Positions 50,772-60,270 of a DNA stretch of 64,000 nucleotides are shown here, piece by piece. Numbering within the stretch: the first letter of the stretch is position 1; every line of letters starts with the position of its first letter. The DNA is taken from NCBI RefSeq assembly GCF_900184245.1, contig NZ_FXXB01000008.1, positions 124,001 to 188,000 on the forward strand, read 5' to 3'. This stretch comes from Brachybacterium massiliense. GTDB taxonomy: Bacteria > Actinomycetota > Actinomycetes > Actinomycetales > Dermabacteraceae. Below the pieces are notes generated by a model. It searched no databases. It was not told the origin of the DNA and saw only the letters and a program-made list of their open reading frames with translations. Position numbers and translations under genes: made by a program.

Positions 50772-52019
50772 ATGTTGCGCTGGCTCACGGCCGGGGAATC
50801 CCACGGCCCCTCCCTCATCTCCCTGCTCGACGGCGTCCCCGCCGGGATCGAGCTGACCAGTGACGATCTGAAGGACGCGCTCGCGCGCCGTCGCCTCGGG
50901 CACGGTCGCGGCAGCCGCCAGAAGTTCGAGCAGGATGTGCTGACCATCCACGGCGGCCTCCGCCACGGCCGCACCCTCGGCTCGCCCCTGGCGATCGAGG
51001 TCGCCAACTCCGAGTGGCCCAAGTGGGAGAAGGTGATGAGCGCGGACCCGGTCCCGCGCGAGGACTTGCTCATCGACGCCGGCACCGGTGATGAGCGCGA
51101 GATCGCCCGCAACCGCCCGCTGTCCCGGCCTCGGCCCGGTCACGCGGACCTCTCCGGGATGCTGAAGTACGGCTTCGACGAGGCCCGCCCCGTGCTCGAG
51201 CGCGCGAGCGCCCGCGAGACCGCCGCCCGCGTGGTCGCGGGCCGGGTCGCGGCGGCCCTGCTCGAGCAGGCCGCAGGCATCCGCCTGGTCTCCCATACCC
51301 TGCAGGTGGGCTCGGTGCGCGTCCCCGAGGACGCCGAGCTGCCCACCCCCGAGGACCTCGAGGCGCTGGACGCGGATCCGCTGCGCTGCTTCCATCGGGG
51401 CACCTCCGAGGCGATGGTCGCCGAGGTCGATGCGGCCAAGGCTGACGGCGACACCCTCGGCGGCGTGGTCGAGGTGCTCGCCTACGGTGCACCGGTGGGC
51501 TTGGGCTCCCACATCCAGTGGGACCGTCGGCTGGACGGACGCCTCGCTCAGGCGATCATGTCCATCCAGGCGATGAAGGGCGTCGAGATCGGTGACGGGT
51601 TCGCCACCGCCGGGCGCCGCGGCTCCGAGGCCCATGACGAGATCCTCGCTGCCGACGCCGCCGAGGGGGACACCTTCCCGCGCGTCACCAACCGGGCCGG
51701 CGGCCTCGAGGGCGGCATCACCAACGGGCAGATCATCCGGGTGCGCGGCGCGCTCAAGCCGATCTCGACCGTCCCGCGCGCGCTGCGCACGGTCGACGTC
51801 TCCACCGGCGAGCAGACCACCGCCAACCACCAGCGCTCGGACACCTGCGCCGTGGCCCCGGCCGCGGTGATCGCCGAGGCGGTGGTGGCCCTGACCCTGG
51901 CCGACGCGCTGCTGGAGAAGACCGGCGGGGACTCCGTCGCCGAGATCCGCGCCCACCTGGAGGGGACGAACGCTCTGCAGTCGGCACTGACCGACCGCCG
52001 ACCGGACAGCGCACAGTGA
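50772..52019 (+). CDS. aroC: Chorismate synthase
   Basis: Final shikimate-pathway step, reduced-FMN dependent. Protein of 415 residues starting [15 protein letters not shown], with [30 protein letters not shown]-like [15 protein letters not shown] and the GGMEGG-like [10 protein letters not shown]. The ATG at 50772 is preferred over one 9 bases upstream because it gives the canonical N-terminus and the leaderless spacing. It is the first gene of aroC-aroK-aroB-aroD, with GTGA overlap to aroK. Confidence 0.96.
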   Translation: MLRWLTAGESHGPSLISLLDGVPAGIELTSDDLKDALARRRLGHGRGSRQKFEQDVLTIHGGLRHGRTLGSPLAIEVANSEWPKWEKVMSADPVPREDLLIDAGTGDEREIARNRPLSRPRPGHADLSGMLKYGFDEARPVLERASARETAARVVAGRVAAALLEQAAGIRLVSHTLQVGSVRVPEDAELPTPEDLEALDADPLRCFHRGTSEAMVAEVDAAKADGDTLGGVVEVLAYGAPVGLGSHIQWDRRLDGRLAQAIMSIQAMKGVEIGDGFATAGRRGSEAHDEILAADAAEGDTFPRVTNRAGGLEGGITNGQIIRVRGALKPISTVPRALRTVDVSTGEQTTANHQRSDTCAVAPAAVIAEAVVALTLADALLEKTGGDSVAEIRAHLEGTNALQSALTDRRPDSAQ

Positions 52020-52558
52020 CGGGGCCCCTGGCGATCCTGATCGGCCCGATGGCCGCGGGCAAGACCAGCGTGGGACGCTCCCTCGCCGCCCAGCTCGACG
52101 TCGAGTTCGCCGACCTCGACGCCCTGATCGTCCAGGCCGACGGGCGCAGCATCCCCGAGCTGTTCGCCGCCGAAGGAGAGCCCGCCTTCCGCGCGCTCGA
52201 GGCGGAGACTCTCGAGCGCGCGCTGCGCGAGCACCACGGCGTGCTCTCTCTCGGGGGAGGGGCGCCGATGCACCCGCTCGCCCCCGAGCGGCTGCGGGGA
52301 CGGCCCGTCGTGCTGCTCGAGGTGGCAGAGCGTGTCGCCGAGCGGCGGCTCTCCCATGGCGTCGGCCGCCCGATGCTCGAGGGCGAGGACCCGATGGCGC
52401 GCTGGCGCCAGATCGCCCAGGAGCGCGGCCCCCGCTATCGCGAGCTGGCCGCCTTCCGCATCGACTCGGGCCGCGGCAGCGCTGCGCACGTGGCCCGCAC
52501 CATCATCCGGACGCTGCAGCTGGATCAGCGGACCGACCCCGACAAGGAGACCGCATGA
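52016..52558 (+). CDS. aroK: Shikimate kinase
   Basis: Phosphorylates shikimate. Protein of 180 residues with Walker [10 protein letters not shown] (10-18), the Asp pair in [10 protein letters not shown], the GEPAFRALE motif, and GGGAP substrate binding. The GTG start overlaps the aroC stop, and the stop overlaps aroB (ATGA). Confidence 0.96.
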   Translation: MTGPLAILIGPMAAGKTSVGRSLAAQLDVEFADLDALIVQADGRSIPELFAAEGEPAFRALEAETLERALREHHGVLSLGGGAPMHPLAPERLRGRPVVLLEVAERVAERRLSHGVGRPMLEGEDPMARWRQIAQERGPRYRELAAFRIDSGRGSAAHVARTIIRTLQLDQRTDPDKETA

Positions 52559-53637
52559 GCACCACCGTGATCCCCGTGACCACCCCGACCGGAGGCTACG
52601 ACGTCCACGTCGGCCGTGGGCTGCTCGCCCAGGTGCCCACGCTGCTGCCCGAGCGTGCCCGGCGCGTGGTGATCATCCACCAGCCGAGCCTGCGCCAGGT
52701 CGCCGAGCAGCTCCAGGAGTCGATCGGGCAGACCGGCCGCAAGGCCTTCGCCGCGGAGATCCCCGACGGCGAGGAGGCGAAGACCGCCCAGGTCGCCGGG
52801 TTCCTGTGGGGAGTGTGCGGTCAGGCCGAGATCGGCCGCACCGATCTGGTGATCGGTCTGGGCGGCGGCGCCGCCACCGATCTGGCCGGCTTCGTCGCCG
52901 CCTCCTGGCTGCGCGGGGTGGACGTGCTGCAGATCCCCACGACGGTCGCGGCGATGGTCGATGCGGCCGTGGGCGGCAAGACAGGCATCAACACCTCCGA
53001 GGGCAAGAACCTCGTCGGCGCCTTCCACCCGCCGGTCGCCGTGCTCGCCGACCTCGACGTGCTCGGCGGCCTGGGCGCGAACGATGTCGCGGCCGGGATG
53101 GCAGAGGTCGTCAAGGGCGGCTTCATCGTCGACGAGCGGATCCTGGAGATCATCGAGGAGGATCCCGCCGCGGCGCTCGATGTCACCTCCGACGCCTTTC
53201 GCGAGCTGGTCGAGCGGAAGATCCGGGTCAAGGCTGCGGTGGTCTCCGAGGACCTCACCGAGCAGGGCAATCGAGAGATCCTCAACTACGGCCACACCCT
53301 CGCCCACGCGATCGAGCGCAACGAGCGCTACCAGTGGCGCCACGGCGCCGCGGTGAGCGTCGGGATGATGTTCGCGGCCGAGCTCTCGCACCTGTCCGGC
53401 AAGCTCTCCGAGGCGGAGGTGGATCGTCACCGCGCGATCCTCACCTCCCTCGGTCTGCCCACCACCTACCGCGACCGCCAGTGGCCCAAGCTCGAGGACT
53501 CGATGAAGCGGGACAAGAAGACCCGCGCGGGCCTGCTGCGCTTCGTGGTCCTGGACCGCATCGGTAGCGTGTCCAGGATCGAGGGCCCGGACCCCGCCCT
53601 GCTGCTGTCCGCCTACGACGCGATCACCGAGGAGTGA
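52555..53637 (+). CDS. aroB: 3-Dehydroquinate synthase
   Basis: NAD- and metal-dependent second step of the shikimate pathway. Protein of 360 residues with GLGGGAATDLAGFVAASWLRG-type NAD loop (split here as GGGAATDLAGF and AASWLRG), TTVAAMVDAAVGGKTGIN, the metal ligands in NYGHTLAHAIE, and HGAAVSVGM. Overlaps aroK upstream. Confidence 0.96.
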   Translation: MSTTVIPVTTPTGGYDVHVGRGLLAQVPTLLPERARRVVIIHQPSLRQVAEQLQESIGQTGRKAFAAEIPDGEEAKTAQVAGFLWGVCGQAEIGRTDLVIGLGGGAATDLAGFVAASWLRGVDVLQIPTTVAAMVDAAVGGKTGINTSEGKNLVGAFHPPVAVLADLDVLGGLGANDVAAGMAEVVKGGFIVDERILEIIEEDPAAALDVTSDAFRELVERKIRVKAAVVSEDLTEQGNREILNYGHTLAHAIERNERYQWRHGAAVSVGMMFAAELSHLSGKLSEAEVDRHRAILTSLGLPTTYRDRQWPKLEDSMKRDKKTRAGLLRFVVLDRIGSVSRIEGPDPALLLSAYDAITEE

Positions 53638-53645
53638 GGATCGAG

Positions 53646-54545
53646 ATGGATCACGAGACCACCCCTGAGCATCCCGCCGACGAGAACACCGCACCGGAGA
53701 ACGCCGCACGGGAGAACACCGTGCTCGAGCACGGCGACCGGGAGACCGACGTGCGCCGGCGCACCGCCACGGTGCGCGGCATCGAGCTGGGCCGTGCGCG
53801 CCCGGAGATCATCGTGCCGCTGGTCGGCAGCGACCTGGACGAACTGCTCGCGCAGGCCCAGAAGGCGGTCGCCACCCGGGCACGGATCATGGAGTGGCGG
53901 CTGGACCGCTTCCGGCCCGACCTCGAGGACCCGCTCGATCACCGCGAGGCCGTGCTCGCCGCGCTGCCCGCGCTGCGTGGGGCGCTGGGCCCCGATCGCG
54001 GGCTGCTGGTGACCTTCCGAACCTCCCATGAGGGCGGATCCCGGCCGATCACGGACCGTGACCTGGGCATCCTGCTCGAAAGCCTGCTCGGCGGGCGCCG
54101 TGCCGGGACGCAGGCCGCCGTGGACCTGATCGACATCGAGACCGCACGCGATGCGGGCATGGTCGAGCGGGTGATCTCCTCCGCGCACCGACACGGCACC
54201 GTGGTGATCGGCTCCTTCCATGACATGGAGGCAACCCCCTCGGAGGAGACCCTGGTCCAGATCCTGCGCGAGCAGCGCCGGCTCGGGGCCGACGTCCCCA
54301 AGGTCGCGGTCACTCCGCGCACCCCGCGGGACGTGCTCACCCTGCTGTCGGCGAGCCTGACGGTGGCCGAGGAGCTCCGCGGGCCGCACATCGCGATCAG
54401 CATGGGCACCCTCGGCGCGAGCAGCCGGGTCGCGGCCGAGACCTTCGGCAGCGCGGCGACCTTCGCGACAGCCGGCGAGGGCTCCGCGCCCGGCCAGCTC
54501 GAGGCCGACGACGTCGCGCAGATGCTCGAGCTGCTGCGTCCCTGA
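53646..54545 (+). CDS. aroD: 3-Dehydroquinate dehydratase, type I
   Basis: Third shikimate step by the Schiff-base (class I) mechanism. Protein of 299 residues; after a 45-residue Glu/Asn/Thr-rich tail come MEWRLDRF, the His of GSFHDMEATP and the Schiff-base Lys in VPKVAVTPRT, with SMGTLGASSRVA at the end. I prefer the ATG at 53646, after GAGGA, over a GTG at 53634 that overlaps the aroB stop. Many actinobacteria carry the unrelated type II enzyme AroQ at this place, so this is a functional replacement. Confidence 0.93.
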   Translation: MDHETTPEHPADENTAPENAARENTVLEHGDRETDVRRRTATVRGIELGRARPEIIVPLVGSDLDELLAQAQKAVATRARIMEWRLDRFRPDLEDPLDHREAVLAALPALRGALGPDRGLLVTFRTSHEGGSRPITDRDLGILLESLLGGRRAGTQAAVDLIDIETARDAGMVERVISSAHRHGTVVIGSFHDMEATPSEETLVQILREQRRLGADVPKVAVTPRTPRDVLTLLSASLTVAEELRGPHIAISMGTLGASSRVAAETFGSAATFATAGEGSAPGQLEADDVAQMLELLRP

Positions 54546-54556
54546 GCAGCGCTCAG
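54542..54556. terminator. Short inverted repeat containing both stop codons of aroD and the TRIC-like gene
   Basis: CTGAGC-AGC-GCTCAG (54542-54556) is a 6-base stem with a 3-base loop. The left arm contains the aroD TGA and the right arm the minus-strand TGA. It may serve as a minimal two-way terminator. Confidence 0.4.
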
Positions 54557-55497
54557 CGCGGCGAGCCGCCGCCCTCGCCGCCGTCCGTGCCGGATCCGCT
54601 CTCACCCTCGCGCTCGTGCTCGACGGTCCCGGGCAGATGCGAGGGATCGGTCTCGTGGAAGATCCGCTCCTCGTAGCCGGCCGCATCGAGGTCATCGGCC
54701 AGGGCGTCCTCGGCGAGGTCGTCGGTGCTCGCATCGATCACCGGGATCGTCCCAGTCTCGAGCGCGACGCGCACCCGCTCGTCCTTGCGGGTGCGGCGCA
54801 CCAAACGCTTCAGCTGCGCCGCGGACATCGTCACCTGCCACTCGCTGTGCGCCGGCAGGGTCCACCGGCGCCAGGCCGCGATGCCGGCCAGCAGGGAGCC
54901 GACGGCGACCGCGACCAGCACCAGCGGGGACGGCAGGCCGAGCGCGACCACCAGCCAGGTCAGCACCGCCGTGACCAGCGCGCCGGTCGCGTACAGCGGG
55001 CCTCCGCCGAAGATCGCCGGTATCCGCCCCACCAGCACGTCGCGGATCACGCCGCCGCCCACGGCGCTGGTGATCCCCAGCAGGACCGCCGGCAGCACGT
55101 CCAGGCCGTAGCCGAGGGACTTCGCCGTGCCGGTCGCCGCCCACAGCCCCATCGCCGCGATGTCCAGCACCGTGACCAGACGGCGCCACCAGGGCCCGTC
55201 GGTCGATATGAGGAAGGAGAACGCTGCACCGCCCAGCGCGCAGGCGAGGTAGGCGGGCCCGGCGAAGGCCGCGGGCGTGCCGTAGTCCAGGATCAGGTCG
55301 CGGACGATGCCCCCGCCCAGTCCCGCGGCGATGCCGATGAACCCGAAGCCCACCGCGTCGAAGTTCAGGCGGGAGGCGAGAGCGCCCGCCGCGACGCCCA
55401 TCACGAACACGCCCAGCAGGTCCATGATGCGCAGCACGTCGTTCGTGATCAGCAGCTCGAGAGGGTCCACCCCAGCACCGTACGTCCCGCGCGTCAC
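54553..55497 (-). CDS. TRIC cation channel family (YadS/UPF0126) membrane protein
   Basis: Protein of 314 residues with two homologous halves of three helices plus a seventh helix, each half with the glycine-rich GGGxxRD motif (GLGGGIVRDLIL and AVGGGVIRDVLVGRIP). Prokaryotic TRIC homologues form trimeric potassium-permeable channels; some members are proposed glycine transporters. A charged cytoplasmic C-terminal tail of about 100 residues is unusual. The GTG at 55497 or one at 55470 could be the start. It is divergent from coaE. Confidence 0.88.
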   Translation of the reverse strand: MTRGTYGAGVDPLELLITNDVLRIMDLLGVFVMGVAAGALASRLNFDAVGFGFIGIAAGLGGGIVRDLILDYGTPAAFAGPAYLACALGGAAFSFLISTDGPWWRRLVTVLDIAAMGLWAATGTAKSLGYGLDVLPAVLLGITSAVGGGVIRDVLVGRIPAIFGGGPLYATGALVTAVLTWLVVALGLPSPLVLVAVAVGSLLAGIAAWRRWTLPAHSEWQVTMSAAQLKRLVRRTRKDERVRVALETGTIPVIDASTDDLAEDALADDLDAAGYEERIFHETDPSHLPGTVEHEREGESGSGTDGGEGGGSPR

Positions 55498-55532
55498 CTG
55501 CGGGAACCGCCCCGTGACGGCTCTTACGGCCC

Positions 55533-55538
55533 TACCAT
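55533..55538 (+). promoter_or_regulatory. Candidate -10 (TACCAT) of leaderless coaE
   Basis: TACCAT is followed by 6 bases and the coaE ATG, with no ribosome binding site beyond GGAG immediately before the ATG. Confidence 0.35.
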
Positions 55539-55544
55539 CGGAGC

Positions 55545-56180
55545 ATGGCTGCGCACATCGCTCCGCTCCGCCTCGGGCTGACCGGCGGCATCGGCTCCGG
55601 CAAGTCCACCGTCGCCTCGATCTGGCGGGAGGCCGGGCACCGGGTGATCGACCTCGACGCCCACTCCCGGGCCGTGCTCGACGTCCCCGGCGACGGGGTC
55701 GAGGAGGCGATCGCCCGGTTCGGGGAGGGCTTCCGCACCGAGGGCGGCACGATCGATCGGGCCGCGATAGCGCGCCTGGTGTTCGCCGATCCTGCGGCGC
55801 GTGCGGATCTGGAGCGGATCGTGCTGGGGCGCGTGGACCAGGCAGTCGCGCGCGAGGAGCAGGAGGCGCGGGATACGGGGGAGAGGCTCGTGATCCACGA
55901 CAGCCCGCTGCTGCTCGAGAAGGGGCACGAGGCCGACTACCGAGCGGTCATCGCGGTCCTGGCCCGTCGCGAGGACCGCATCGGACGGGTGATCAGGGAC
56001 CGCGGCAGGGACCGCCAGTACGTCGAGTCCATCATGGCCGTGCAGGTCAGCGACCTCGAACGCATCCGGCGCGCGGACCGCCTGGTGCTCAACACCGCAG
56101 ACCGCCCCACCCTCGTCGCGCGTGCCCTGCACGCCCTGGACGTGGTGCTCGAGGGCTGCGCGGATTCCGCCCTGCGCTGA
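55545..56180 (+). CDS. coaE: Dephospho-CoA kinase
   Basis: Last step of CoA synthesis. Protein of 211 residues with Walker A TGGIGSGKST (13-22), the IDLDAHSRAVLDVPG segment, and the lid region with RIGRVIRDRGRDRQYVESIM. It pairs functionally with coaBC at 24531. It lacks the C-terminal GrpB-like domain that mycobacterial CoaE carries. The gene is followed by uvrB. Confidence 0.95.
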   Translation: MAAHIAPLRLGLTGGIGSGKSTVASIWREAGHRVIDLDAHSRAVLDVPGDGVEEAIARFGEGFRTEGGTIDRAAIARLVFADPAARADLERIVLGRVDQAVAREEQEARDTGERLVIHDSPLLLEKGHEADYRAVIAVLARREDRIGRVIRDRGRDRQYVESIMAVQVSDLERIRRADRLVLNTADRPTLVARALHALDVVLEGCADSALR

Positions 56181-56218
56181 TGGCCCCCGCGGGCGTGTCG
56201 TCCGTCGGCGCCGGGTCG

Positions 56219-56224
56219 TAGGCT
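56219..56224 (+). promoter_or_regulatory. -10 element (TAGGCT) of leaderless uvrB
   Basis: TAGGCT is followed by 6 bases and the uvrB ATG. No LexA box (GAAC-N4-GTTC) is seen in the 50-base gap, unlike at uvrA. Confidence 0.4.
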
Positions 56225-56230
56225 CGACCC

Positions 56231-58333
56231 ATGCGTCCCGTCACCGATCTGGTCCGCGCCGAACATCCCTTCGAGGTCGTCTCGGAGTATTCGCCCTCCG
56301 GCGATCAGCCCGAGGCGATCGCCGATCTCGCCCGTCGCATCAACGACGGCGAGCAGGACGTGGTGCTCCTGGGTGCGACCGGCACCGGCAAGTCGGCCAC
56401 TACCGCCTGGCTGATCGAGCAGGTGCAGCGCCCCACCCTGATCATGGCGCACAACAAGACCCTCGCCGCGCAGCTCGCGAGCGAGTTCCGCGAGCTGCTG
56501 CCGAACAACGCGGTGGAGTACTTCGTCTCCTATTACGACTACTACCAGCCCGAGGCCTATGTCCCGCAGTCGGACACCTACATCGAGAAGGACTCCTCGA
56601 TCAACGCGGAGGTGGAGCGGCTGCGGCACAGCGCCACGAACTCGTTGCTGACCCGGCGCGACGTGGTGGTGGTCTCCTCGGTCTCCTGCATCTACGGCCT
56701 GGGCACGCCGCAGGAGTACGTGGATCGGATGGTGCAGCTCAGCGTGGGCCAGGAGCTGGACCGCGACGAGCTGCTCACCCGCTTCGTGGACATGCAGTAC
56801 GACCGCAACGACGTCGCCTTCGAGCGCGGCACCTTCCGCGTGCGCGGTGACACCGTCGAGATCATCCCGATGTACGAGGAGCTCGCGATCCGCATCGAGT
56901 TCTTCGGCGACGAGATCGATGCGCTCTACACCCTCCACCCGATGACCGGCGAGGTGATCCGGCAGGAGGAGCACATCCACATCTTCCCGGCCTCCCACTA
57001 CGTGGCCGGTCCCGAGCGCCTGTCCCGGGCGATCGGCACCATCGAGGTGGAGCTCGCCGAGCGGCTCGAGGAGCTCGAATCGCAGAACAAACTGCTCGAG
57101 GCGCAGCGCCTGCGCATGCGCACCACCCACGATCTCGAGATGCTGCGCCAGATGGGCTCGACCAACGGGGTGGAGAACTACTCCCGCCACCTCGACGGCC
57201 GTGCGCCGGGCACCGCCCCGAACACCCTCATGGACTACTTCCCCGAGGACTTCCTGCTGGTGATTGACGAGTCCCACGTGACCGTCCCGCAGATCGGCGC
57301 GATGTACGAGGGGGACCGCTCCCGCAAGCGCACCCTGGTGGACTTCGGCTTCCGCCTGCCCTCGGCGCTCGACAACCGCCCCCTGACCTTCTCCGAGTTC
57401 ACCGAGCGCACCGGGCAGACGGTCTACCTCTCCGCCACCCCGGCCGAGTACGAGCTCGGGAAGTCCGACGGCTACGTCGAGCAGATCATCCGCCCGACGG
57501 GCCTGGTGGATCCCGAGGTGATCGTCAAGCCCGTCAAGGGCCAGATCGACGATCTGCGCGAGGAGATCGAGAAGCGGGTCCAGCGGGACGAGCGCGTGCT
57601 GGTCACCACCCTCACCAAGCGCATGGCGGAGGACCTCACCGACTTCCTGCTCGAGAACGGGGTGCGGGTCCAGTACCTCCACTCGGATGTGGACACCCTG
57701 CGCCGCGTGGAGCTGCTGCGGTCCCTGCGCGTCGGCGAGTTCGACGTGCTGGTGGGCATCAACCTGCTGCGTGAGGGCCTGGACCTGCCGGAGGTCTCGC
57801 TGGTGGCGATCCTCGACGCGGACAAGGAGGGCTTCCTGCGCTCGCGCACCTCGCTCATCCAGACCATCGGCCGTGCGGCCCGCAACGTCTCCGGTCAGGT
57901 GCACATGTACGCCGACCGGATCACCGAGTCGATGGAGTCCGCGATCGAGGAGACGAACCGTCGCCGCGAGAAGCAGATCGCGTACAACACCGAGCACGGC
58001 ATCGACCCGACCCCGCTGCGCAAGCGGATCGCGGACGTCACGGACATGCTCGCGCGCGAGGACATCGACACCGAGACCCTGATGGCCACCGAGTACCGCT
58101 CCGGCAAGGAGAAGGTGGCGCGGGATCGGGCGCGCGCGAACGCGGTGGAGGCCGTGAAGGGGCGCAGCGTGGACCTCGGGGACGATCCGGTGGGCGCGCT
58201 CACCGGCATGATCGATGAGATGACCCAGCAGATGCACCAGGCCGCCGAGACCCTGAACTTCGAGGTCGCAGCCCGGCTGCGTGACGAGGTGCAGGAGCTC
58301 AAGAAGGAGCTGCGGGCCGTGCAGCGCTCCTGA
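56231..58333 (+). CDS. uvrB: Excinuclease ABC subunit B
   Basis: Damage-verifying helicase-like subunit of nucleotide excision repair. Protein of 700 residues with Walker [14 protein letters not shown], the beta-hairpin [15 protein letters not shown] that clamps DNA, the VIDESH motif, helicase motif [11 protein letters not shown], and a C-terminal UVR domain (about 660-695) that contacts UvrC. The ATG gives a normal N-terminus. uvrA lies 4.4 kb downstream across an accessory patch. Confidence 0.98.
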   Translation: MRPVTDLVRAEHPFEVVSEYSPSGDQPEAIADLARRINDGEQDVVLLGATGTGKSATTAWLIEQVQRPTLIMAHNKTLAAQLASEFRELLPNNAVEYFVSYYDYYQPEAYVPQSDTYIEKDSSINAEVERLRHSATNSLLTRRDVVVVSSVSCIYGLGTPQEYVDRMVQLSVGQELDRDELLTRFVDMQYDRNDVAFERGTFRVRGDTVEIIPMYEELAIRIEFFGDEIDALYTLHPMTGEVIRQEEHIHIFPASHYVAGPERLSRAIGTIEVELAERLEELESQNKLLEAQRLRMRTTHDLEMLRQMGSTNGVENYSRHLDGRAPGTAPNTLMDYFPEDFLLVIDESHVTVPQIGAMYEGDRSRKRTLVDFGFRLPSALDNRPLTFSEFTERTGQTVYLSATPAEYELGKSDGYVEQIIRPTGLVDPEVIVKPVKGQIDDLREEIEKRVQRDERVLVTTLTKRMAEDLTDFLLENGVRVQYLHSDVDTLRRVELLRSLRVGEFDVLVGINLLREGLDLPEVSLVAILDADKEGFLRSRTSLIQTIGRAARNVSGQVHMYADRITESMESAIEETNRRREKQIAYNTEHGIDPTPLRKRIADVTDMLAREDIDTETLMATEYRSGKEKVARDRARANAVEAVKGRSVDLGDDPVGALTGMIDEMTQQMHQAAETLNFEVAARLRDEVQELKKELRAVQRS

Positions 58334-58344
58334 CGCGCTCAGGA
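58328..58344. terminator. Inverted repeat containing the uvrB stop and the hipA-remnant stop
   Basis: TCCTGA (58328-58333) and TCAGGA (58339-58344) form a 6-base stem around CGCGC. The left arm ends in the uvrB TGA and the right arm starts with the opposite-strand TGA. A candidate weak terminator. Confidence 0.4.
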
Positions 58345-58855
58345 CACGACACGCAGTCTCACCCCTCGAGCTCCGTGCGACGATGGCCGAGCTCCCGCAG
58401 TTCGCCGTGCAGCGGCCTTCGGCAGTCCGATCGAGGCGGCGAAGGCTTCCCGGTGACGCCGTCGGATCCTCGTCGTACGGCCATCGATCGTCAAAGCGGT
58501 GGAGAAGTCCTGATGAACGGCGGTGCAGGGGACGCCGTAGACAGGAGCGACGGTCCATCGCCCCTGCGAGGGGCCGAGGATCGAGACGTTCTTCGCGTGC
58601 AGGTCGCCGTTGCCGGTGAGCCATGCGAAGAGGAACTGCAGGTAGAGCGTCTCCCGGCGCATCGGCGCCCACCGCGAGCAGAAGCGTCGGCTCGTCGTCC
58701 GCCGCGGTCTCCACCTCACGGCGCAGCACGGCCAGGCGGCGCCCCTCGGGGAGGAGCCCGGCGAAGAACGGCGGCAGCCCTCCGCCCGGCCTGATCGTCG
58801 GAGCATCCGTGGGGACGAACTCGTAGTCCACCAGGGAGCGGAAGAATCCTTCCGA
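58339..58855 (-). pseudogene. hipA-like kinase remnant (internal deletion, frameshift, missing N-terminus)
   Basis: Two pieces of a HipA-family serine/threonine kinase toxin survive in different frames. The N-terminal piece, read from about 58855, has VDYEFVPTDAP, GGLPPFFAGLLPEGRR and LLLAVGADAPGD (the HipA N-terminal domain). It breaks near 58650. The C-terminal piece has LYLQFLFAWLTGNGDLHAKN, the HipA catalytic-loop motif, then VAPVYGVPCT, where the usual Asp of the APAYDLPST motif has become Gly. About half of a normal 400-residue protein is missing, a stop lies just upstream in the first frame, and no hipB is adjacent. It is surely inactive. Confidence 0.8.
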
Positions 58856-58918
58856 TTATCGAGCTCGAGAGCCCGACCACCTCGCGGGGCATCCTCTCGA
58901 TCGGGCGCTGAGCCCGTC

Positions 58919-59365
58919 TCAGGCGGGTTCTCGCTCCCACGGCTCGACGGGTCCCGGCACGACGGTGAACAGCGGATGCGGCTCCGGTCCGGGCTGCTGC
59001 CGCAGCCGGTGGTGGAGGTCGGGGCTGCGAACCTCGAGCTTGGCCAGCAGCTGCCGCCACTCCAGGGCGAGCTGCCCGTCGGTGACCGGGATCCTCTTCG
59101 AAGGCGCATCCACGTGCGGCGCGCGATCGATACGAGCGCGGTCGAAGCGGTATCCACGCGCCGTGGCCTCGACGGCCACGGCGTCGAGATAGGCGCCGAC
59201 GGCGGCGAGCGGATCGCTCTGCGCACGGAAACGTTCCAGCTGCGGATGGCTGCGATAGCCCCGGGTGCGCCCCGCGAGCACCGCCTGAGCCAGCAGCGCT
59301 TCCCGCCAGCACCCCGTGAGGCCCTGGCGGTCGAGATGGCGGGGGTGCAGTGACCACAGACGCAT
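58919..59365 (-). CDS. Pyrimidine dimer DNA glycosylase / endonuclease V family protein
   Basis: Protein of 148 residues matching the bacterial family annotated as pyrimidine dimer DNA glycosylase/endonuclease V: it opens MRLWSLHPRHLDRQGL, then WREALLAQAVLAGRTRGYRSHPQLERF and the later PVTDGQLALEWRQLLAKL. Activity on UV dimers is family-level annotation and has not been proven for this branch. The ATG at 59365 starts exactly at the conserved MRLW; an upstream extension of 48 residues is not conserved-looking. It lies between uvrB and uvrA, so it sits in a DNA-repair context. Confidence 0.8.
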   Translation of the reverse strand: MRLWSLHPRHLDRQGLTGCWREALLAQAVLAGRTRGYRSHPQLERFRAQSDPLAAVGAYLDAVAVEATARGYRFDRARIDRAPHVDAPSKRIPVTDGQLALEWRQLLAKLEVRSPDLHHRLRQQPGPEPHPLFTVVPGPVEPWEREPA

Positions 59366-59535
59366 CCGCACATACTGCCCCAGTCCCGGCCCTCCCGGCG
59401 AACGGCGATCCACCCGCAGGGATGACGCAGAGCCGACGATCGTCGGTGCATGCAGGACCATCCGGCTCGATACCGTCGACACGTCCCGCACCGCTGCGCC
59501 ACCATGCATCGCACCCCACGCCGAGGAGGACGCTC

Positions 59536-60270
59536 TTGTCCCGCACCCCGCAGCAACGGATCATCTCTCTCACCACGGGCACCGTCATGGCGACCGGCCT
59601 CGGGATGATCCCCCTGCACCGGTTGCCGCGCGCCGTGAAGACCGGCTATATCGTGCTGCCCGCCGCCCTCGGGGCAGGAGCCATGCTCATCGCATTGCGC
59701 CGCCACGACTCCCAGCCCCTGGACAGCGACGGAGCCGCATCCTTCGCCGCCTCCTCCTCCCGCAGCAGGTCTCCCGCCGTGCACGCCACGCTGCCGCTCG
59801 CAGTCGGCGGCATCATCGCCGGCTCGAGCGTCCTCAGCCTGTGGATGGACAGAGGCATCGAAGAGTTCCTGCACCGCCGCGGCGTGCCCGCCCCGCGGCT
59901 GGCGATGGCCCTCGCCTCCGGTGCGCTCTCGCTCGCGATGGGCATCGCCGAGGAACGGCGCGAGGCGCGGGAGGCTCAGCGGACGCTCGAGGAGCGCGTC
60001 CTCGCCACGCTGTCCGAGGCCGATCCGATGCGTCTCGAGCCCGGGCACTGTGGGGGAGCCCCCGGTGACGCGTTCCTGCGGGAGGCGGAGATGATCGCCG
60101 TGATCCTCCGCCGCGACGGCGCCATCGACGCCGCGATGCTCGACCAGGTGTGGGAGGAATGGTTCGACCGGTCGATGACCGAGCTGGTCGGCGCGACCCG
60201 GACCGCGTCCCTGGCCGCGGAGCTCACCGCCGAGGCCGCACAGCTCACTTCTGCGCCGAGCGCTCGCTGA
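59536..60270 (+). CDS. Membrane protein of unknown function
   Basis: Protein of 244 residues. I recognise no family. Two or three hydrophobic stretches lie near residues 10-52, another near 80-102, and one near 118-132. A charged coiled segment (EERREAREAQRTLEERVLATL) and a soluble C-terminus containing MIAVILRRDGAID and WEEWFDRSMTELVG follow. The TTG start is chosen because GAGGAGGA ends 5 bases upstream; longer extensions run antisense to the glycosylase gene. It converges on and overlaps the polymerase gene by 26 bases. It may be genus-specific. Confidence 0.6.
   Translation: MSRTPQQRIISLTTGTVMATGLGMIPLHRLPRAVKTGYIVLPAALGAGAMLIALRRHDSQPLDSDGAASFAASSSRSRSPAVHATLPLAVGGIIAGSSVLSLWMDRGIEEFLHRRGVPAPRLAMALASGALSLAMGIAEERREAREAQRTLEERVLATLSEADPMRLEPGHCGGAPGDAFLREAEMIAVILRRDGAIDAAMLDQVWEEWFDRSMTELVGATRTASLAAELTAEAAQLTSAPSAR

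Noticed and set aside
55937-58831. 964-residue minus-strand frame across uvrB and the end of coaE
   Set aside because: Only its first 60 or so residues are meaningful (the hipA remnant); the rest is antisense to uvrB.
59350-59535. Longer version of the unknown membrane protein starting at 59350
   Set aside because: It would start antisense to the glycosylase gene; the TTG at 59536 has a strong ribosome binding site and starts just before the hydrophobic region.
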